64,000 nucleotides of DNA from Haemophilus parainfluenzae (GTDB taxonomy: Bacteria > Pseudomonadota > Gammaproteobacteria > Enterobacterales > Pasteurellaceae): positions 62,001-126,000 of the forward strand of contig NZ_QEPQ01000002.1 of the NCBI RefSeq assembly GCF_003252795.1, written 5' to 3'. Position numbers and translations under genes: made by a program. Below the pieces are notes generated by a model. The model was not told the DNA's origin, ran no database searches, and saw nothing but the letters and a program-made list of their open reading frames with translations. Shown here in pieces: positions 59,986 to 64,000 of the stretch (its first letter is position 1; the number at the start of each line of letters is the position of its first letter).

Positions 59986-60197
59986 CGATAAAGTTCCGAG
60001 AGTAGAGTGAATGAGAAAGGGAGTATGATAGCGGAAATTAGGGATAGTGCAAGGGATGAGATGTTCATGACTAGTTTTGATTAAACCACTTTTAATATTT
60101 TTTATAAATTAAAATAATAATGGAAAAGTAGTGGAGTTATATTTTTAACATTTATATTATATTGCTAGATAATATAATTGTTTATATGGAGTATAAA

Positions 60198-61868
60198 ATG
60201 CTAAAAAAAATCAAACTTCAAGCTGGGGCGTATTTAGGGTCGGATGATAGTTTAGGAATAGAACTTACCCCTATAACTGTTTTTATTGGTCCTAATAATA
60301 GTGGTAAATCTCAAGCGTTAATTGAAATAGAAGGATGGATAACTAGCGGAAGAACAGAGCCATTAAATATAATTAGTGATTTAGAATTTGAAAGTTTAGC
60401 TGAGGATCAAGTTTATGAAAAAATATTAAATAAAATAAAAATTGCTCCTTCTAAGCATTTTCCTCCTTATGATAATAATTATATGGTAGTTGGGATGTAC
60501 AATAATAATTGTCAAGTTTATTTGCCAAATTTAATCAATACAGCATTATCTCCAAATAAGGAAAACTTCAAAAATTCAGAGTTGCCAATGGTTTTGCAAT
60601 ATTTAACGACAAGGCTTGATGGATATAATAGATTGAATTTGATTACAGAACAAGTTGCAGATGATTTACAAGAAGAACCTAGAGATACTTTTTCTAAATT
60701 ATTTAGGGATAAGGCCTTAATTTCTAAAGTAAGGGATATTGTTTATAATGCTTTTCAAAAATATTTAGTAATTGATCCTACTAATTTAGGTTATCTTAGA
60801 TTGAGATTATCGGAAAAAGAGCCTAAAGATGAATTGGATAAAAGTCTTAGTGAAGAGGCTAGGGTTTTTCATAAAAATGCAACTTTAATAAATGATGTTA
60901 GTGATGGTGTTAAAGCATTTATAGGAATTATAATATCTTTAATTGCTGGAGAGTCTGATTTCATATTAGTTGATGAACCAGAGGCGTTCTTACATCCAAC
61001 ACTTTCCTATAAATTAGGTAAAGAGATTACATCAATATTAGATAATGATAAAAGACTGTTTGTTGCCACTCATAGTGCTGATTTTTTGATGGGCTGTGTA
61101 CAAAGTAATGTTGGTATCAATATTGTGAGACTTACTTATGGGAATCAAGGGGCAACAGCGAGAGTTTTAACGCAAGATAAGTTAAAACCGTTAATGCAAA
61201 ATCCATTATTGCGTTCAATAGGTGTTTTTAATGCGCTCTTCTATAATGCAGTTGTAGTAACTGAAGCAGATGCAGATAGAGCTTTTTATCAAGAAATCAA
61301 TGAACGTTTATTAAAGGAAAAAGATCCAAGAGGGATTGAAGGGTGTTTGTTTCTAAATGCTCAAAATAAGCAAACTGTTTGGGATATTGTTAAGCCATTA
61401 AGAGAGTTGGGCATTCCTGCCGTTGGGATTGTTGATATTGATGTTATTAAAGAAGGGGGAGCTAATTGGAATAAAGTTTTAGATGGTATATATATTCCTG
61501 AGCGAAATAAGAGTTCCTTCAGAACAAATAGGGAAAATCTAGTGAACGCATTTGATGAAAAAGATTTTAAACGTAGTGGTGGAATTAATTTATTAACAGA
61601 AGAAGATCAAGAATTCTGTTCAAATTTCTTTGATAATTTAATGGAATATGGGTGCTTTGTTGTTCCAATAGGAGAAGTAGAGAATTGGTTAAGTGATCTT
61701 GATATTGATAGAAATAAAAATGGTTGGCTAAGAAATATTTTTGAAAAGATGGGAGATGATCCTAGTTCTGAGCACTATATTAGACCAACTCATAATGATG
61801 TTTGGGATTTTATAGGAAAAATATCACAATGGATTAATAATCCAAACAGAAAGGGGATTCCAAAATAG
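60198..61868 (+). CDS. OLD-family ATP-dependent endonuclease (AAA/ABC ATPase plus TOPRIM), solitary
   Basis: A 556-residue protein with the overcoming-lysogenization-defect layout. Walker A is GPNNSGKS (31-38), a signature-like NDVSDGVKAF lies near 230, Walker B is FILVDEPEAFLHP (Asp259, Glu260), and the switch histidine is His292 in VATHSADFL. The C-terminal TOPRIM domain has Glu356 in VVVTEADADRAFYQEI, the Asp413-X-Asp415 pair in GIVDIDVI, and IGEVENWL (Glu493, Glu495). ATG 60198 is chosen for GGAG six bases upstream; an in-frame codon at 60162 lacks a site. No UvrD-like (GajB) or reverse-transcriptase partner flanks it. Codon use is visibly AT-richer than the neighbours, suggesting transfer. 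Anti-phage role is inference. Confidence 0.82.
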   Translation: MLKKIKLQAGAYLGSDDSLGIELTPITVFIGPNNSGKSQALIEIEGWITSGRTEPLNIISDLEFESLAEDQVYEKILNKIKIAPSKHFPPYDNNYMVVGMYNNNCQVYLPNLINTALSPNKENFKNSELPMVLQYLTTRLDGYNRLNLITEQVADDLQEEPRDTFSKLFRDKALISKVRDIVYNAFQKYLVIDPTNLGYLRLRLSEKEPKDELDKSLSEEARVFHKNATLINDVSDGVKAFIGIIISLIAGESDFILVDEPEAFLHPTLSYKLGKEITSILDNDKRLFVATHSADFLMGCVQSNVGINIVRLTYGNQGATARVLTQDKLKPLMQNPLLRSIGVFNALFYNAVVVTEADADRAFYQEINERLLKEKDPRGIEGCLFLNAQNKQTVWDIVKPLRELGIPAVGIVDIDVIKEGGANWNKVLDGIYIPERNKSSFRTNRENLVNAFDEKDFKRSGGINLLTEEDQEFCSNFFDNLMEYGCFVVPIGEVENWLSDLDIDRNKNGWLRNIFEKMGDDPSSEHYIRPTHNDVWDFIGKISQWINNPNRKGIPK

Positions 61869-61888
61869 TTTTTATCAATACATATGAA

Positions 61889-61917
61889 AGACCACCTAAT
61901 TTTAGGTGGTCTTCTTA
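61889..61917. terminator. Hairpin between the OLD-family gene and metH
   Basis: AGACCACCTA (61889-61898) pairs with TAGGTGGTCT (61903-61912); the T-run is interrupted, so strength is uncertain. Confidence 0.7.
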
Positions 61918-61933
61918 CTTTAATAAGGCATAT

Positions 61934-64000
61934 TTACTTCATAGTCACACCCAACCATTTCATCATCTCTCTCTCATCCCAACCTTTACGTTTGGCATAA
62001 TCTTGAGCTTGGTCTTCATCTATACGACCGAGTGTGAAATAGTTGCTTGCAGGGTGAGTGAAGTACCAACCGCAGACAGAAGCTGCCGGCCACATGGCGT
62101 AGCTTTCGGTGAGTTTCATGCCGATGCGTTGTTCCACTTCTAATAAATCCCAAATCAAGGCTTTTTCTGTATGCTCAGGGCAGCTTGGATAGCCAGGTGC
62201 AGGGCGGATACCGACATAGTTTTCATTGATTAAACCTTGGTTGTCGAATTCTTCTTGCGTGTAGCCCCAAATGCGGGTGCGAAGCTCAAAGTGCAGGTAT
62301 TCTGCCATGGCTTCGGCGAGGCGGTCGCCCACAGCTTGTAGTAAGATAGCATTGTAGTCATCGCCTGCTGCTTTATAGCCTTCCACTAATTCCATTTCTT
62401 CAATACCCGCACAGACAGCGAACATACCCATCCAGTCTTTTTTGCCACTTTCGCGATCGGCAATAAAGTCGCTTAAGGCAAAGTTAAACGGGCTTTTGCT
62501 ATTTTTGCCACGTTCGGTTTGTTGACGTAAGCCGTAGGCCGTGCCGATTGGTTGTGTGCGTTCTTCATCAGAGAAAAGCACCACATCATCGCCCACACGT
62601 TCCGCAGGGAAAATACCTAAAATACCGCTTGGGTTGAGTTTGTGGTTTTGCTCTAATTCATCTAATACCACTTGCGCATCGTTCCATACTTTGCGTGCTT
62701 CTTCGCCGCCTTCTGGATAATCAAAGGCATCGGGATAGCCACCCATTAAGCCCCAAATGCGGAAGAATGGTGACCAGTCGATAAATTTACGTAATGTGGC
62801 AATCGGTACGTTTTTAAATTCCACAATACCGGTTTGATTTGGTTTTGGTGGCACGTAATCTGCCCATTCACCACTAAAGCCATCAAATCGGTTTGCGCGA
62901 GCTTCTTCAATGCTCAGTTGCTTACGCAGTGGTTTACGGTTAGAGAAAGATTGCTGAATTTTCTCGTAATCTTTCTTGAATTGTTCCCATAATTCTGCAC
63001 GGCTTTCAGGGTTCATCAATGTTGCACACACTGTCACCGCACGGGAGGCATTAGAAGTATAAAATACGCCGTGTTCTTTATATTTTGGATAAAGTTTAAT
63101 TGCTGTATGTTCTTTAGAGGTGGTCGCTCCGCCAATCATCACAGGCAGATTTAAGCCCAAGCGAGTCATTTCACCCAAGAAGTATTCCATCTCATCTAAA
63201 GAAGGGGTAATCAAACCACTTAACGCGATGATGTCCGCTTTTTCATCAATAGCGGTTTGAATTATTTTGTCCGCCGGCACCATCACGCCCAAGTCAATCA
63301 CTTCAAAGTTATTACATTGCATCACCACACTTACGATGTTTTTACCAATATCGTGTACGTCGCCTTTTACGGTCGCAATCACCACTTTACCGTTGCTTGA
63401 ACCTTTTTGTTTGGTGGCGTTGATAAACGGCTCTAAGTACGCCACAGATTGTTTCATCACGCGTGCAGATTTCACTACTTGTGGGAGGAACATTTTACCA
63501 TCACCGAATAAATCACCGACGACATCCATCCCTTCCATCAGTGGGCCTTCAATTACATCTAACGGGCTTGGTAATTGTTGGCGGGCTTCTTCGGTATCTT
63601 CCACAATGTAAGTGGTAATTCCTTTCACTAGCGCGTGTTTTAAACGTTCTGCCACTGGCCAAGTGCGCCATTCTGCGACAGAATCGACCGCACTTTCATC
63701 ATTGCCTTGATTACGATATTTTTCTGCAATATCGAGCAGTTTTTCGGTGGCATCTGGGCTACGGTTTAATACCGCATCTTCCACAATTTCACGTAACTCA
63801 GGATCGAGATCGTCATAAATTGCGAGCTGCCCCGCATTCACAATCCCCATATCCATGCCTTGTTTGATGGCGTGATAAAGGAAAACAGCGTGAATGGCTT
63901 CACGCATCACATTATTACCACGGAATGAGAAAGACACATTCGACACCCCACCCGAGATTTTCGCGTGCGGTAGGGCACGTTTAATGCGACCGGTAGCATT
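61934..64000 (-). CDS. metH: Cobalamin-dependent methionine synthase MetH (N-terminal part outside the window)
   Basis: MetH moves a methyl group from methyl-THF through cobalamin to homocysteine. The frame is open to the right edge (upstream codons read [11 protein letters not shown]), so the GTG at 63946 is internal and about 690 residues are visible. In order they hold the end of the folate-binding barrel ([21 protein letters not shown]), the four-helix cap, the B12-binding domain with DVHDIGKN (cobalt-ligating His), then VIDLGVMVP and [10 protein letters not shown], and the AdoMet reactivation domain ([32 protein letters not shown]). The C-terminus is complete. The homocysteine domain must lie beyond the edge. 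Confidence 0.96.
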   Translation of the reverse strand, partial: NATGRIKRALPHAKISGGVSNVSFSFRGNNVMREAIHAVFLYHAIKQGMDMGIVNAGQLAIYDDLDPELREIVEDAVLNRSPDATEKLLDIAEKYRNQGNDESAVDSVAEWRTWPVAERLKHALVKGITTYIVEDTEEARQQLPSPLDVIEGPLMEGMDVVGDLFGDGKMFLPQVVKSARVMKQSVAYLEPFINATKQKGSSNGKVVIATVKGDVHDIGKNIVSVVMQCNNFEVIDLGVMVPADKIIQTAIDEKADIIALSGLITPSLDEMEYFLGEMTRLGLNLPVMIGGATTSKEHTAIKLYPKYKEHGVFYTSNASRAVTVCATLMNPESRAELWEQFKKDYEKIQQSFSNRKPLRKQLSIEEARANRFDGFSGEWADYVPPKPNQTGIVEFKNVPIATLRKFIDWSPFFRIWGLMGGYPDAFDYPEGGEEARKVWNDAQVVLDELEQNHKLNPSGILGIFPAERVGDDVVLFSDEERTQPIGTAYGLRQQTERGKNSKSPFNFALSDFIADRESGKKDWMGMFAVCAGIEEMELVEGYKAAGDDYNAILLQAVGDRLAEAMAEYLHFELRTRIWGYTQEEFDNQGLINENYVGIRPAPGYPSCPEHTEKALIWDLLEVEQRIGMKLTESYAMWPAASVCGWYFTHPASNYFTLGRIDEDQAQDYAKRKGWDEREMMKWLGVTMK

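Noticed and set aside
60198..61868. Complete Gabija, PARIS or Septu system
   Set aside because: Neither neighbour encodes a helicase, nuclease or second defence protein; the lipoprotein gene is on the other strand and the next gene is metH.

Overview
The window reads as a 64 kb piece of a Haemophilus chromosome (Pasteurellaceae). The 9-base Haemophilus-type DNA uptake sequence AAGTGCGGT, or its complement, occurs at least 40 times by eye, often as inverted pairs that double as terminators. The DNA is AT-rich. Housekeeping proteins resemble H. influenzae ones closely (fumarate reductase, DapF, LexA, ferrochelatase, an OmpP2-type porin). A sucrose-type PTS permease and a periplasmic alpha-carbonic anhydrase fit a sucrose-fermenting species such as H. 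parainfluenzae better than H. influenzae. That species call is inference.

Layout. 1-9.5 kb: end of bamC, a small unknown gene, arfA with its in-gene terminator, a YfgD-type ArsC protein, perM, trmO, menA, rraA, a dicarboxylate-type anion transporter and plsB. 9.6-17.3 kb: lexA behind two SOS boxes, dapF, alpha-carbonic anhydrase, dusC-djlA, pyrE, rph and a SulP transporter. 17.4-17.9 kb: tRNA-Ser, and a tRNA-Pro/tRNA-Arg pair on the other strand. 18-31 kb: folD, ndh, rsmA-apaH-unknown, infA, the ribosomal operon rpsF-priB-rpsR-rplI, frdABCD diverging from epmA, and a porin.

31-40 kb is the most variable part. It holds two tandem 180-bp palindromic elements abutting hemH, a thioesterase gene, a 1856-residue trimeric autotransporter adhesin with a T9 tract in its promoter region, and a glycosyltransferase gene preceded by 21 perfect copies of the hexamer AAACTA. 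This looks like a phase-variable surface locus.

40-64 kb: gor, a YafJ-type amidotransferase, yhhQ plus an MFS permease behind a preQ1 riboswitch, a Fur-controlled siderophore receptor, rpmE, mutY-yggX-mltC, tRNA-Phe/Asn, sdaC-sdaA, a metallophosphoesterase, ybaB-recR-topB, secG, tRNA-Leu, scrA, a lipoprotein gene, an AT-rich OLD-family ATPase/TOPRIM gene (candidate phage defence) and the 3' two thirds of metH, which runs off the end.

No CRISPR array, insertion sequence, prophage or rRNA gene was seen. The best candidates for undescribed biology are the repeat-controlled adhesin/glycosyltransferase locus, the permease sharing a transcript with yhhQ under a preQ1 riboswitch, and the solitary OLD-family gene.
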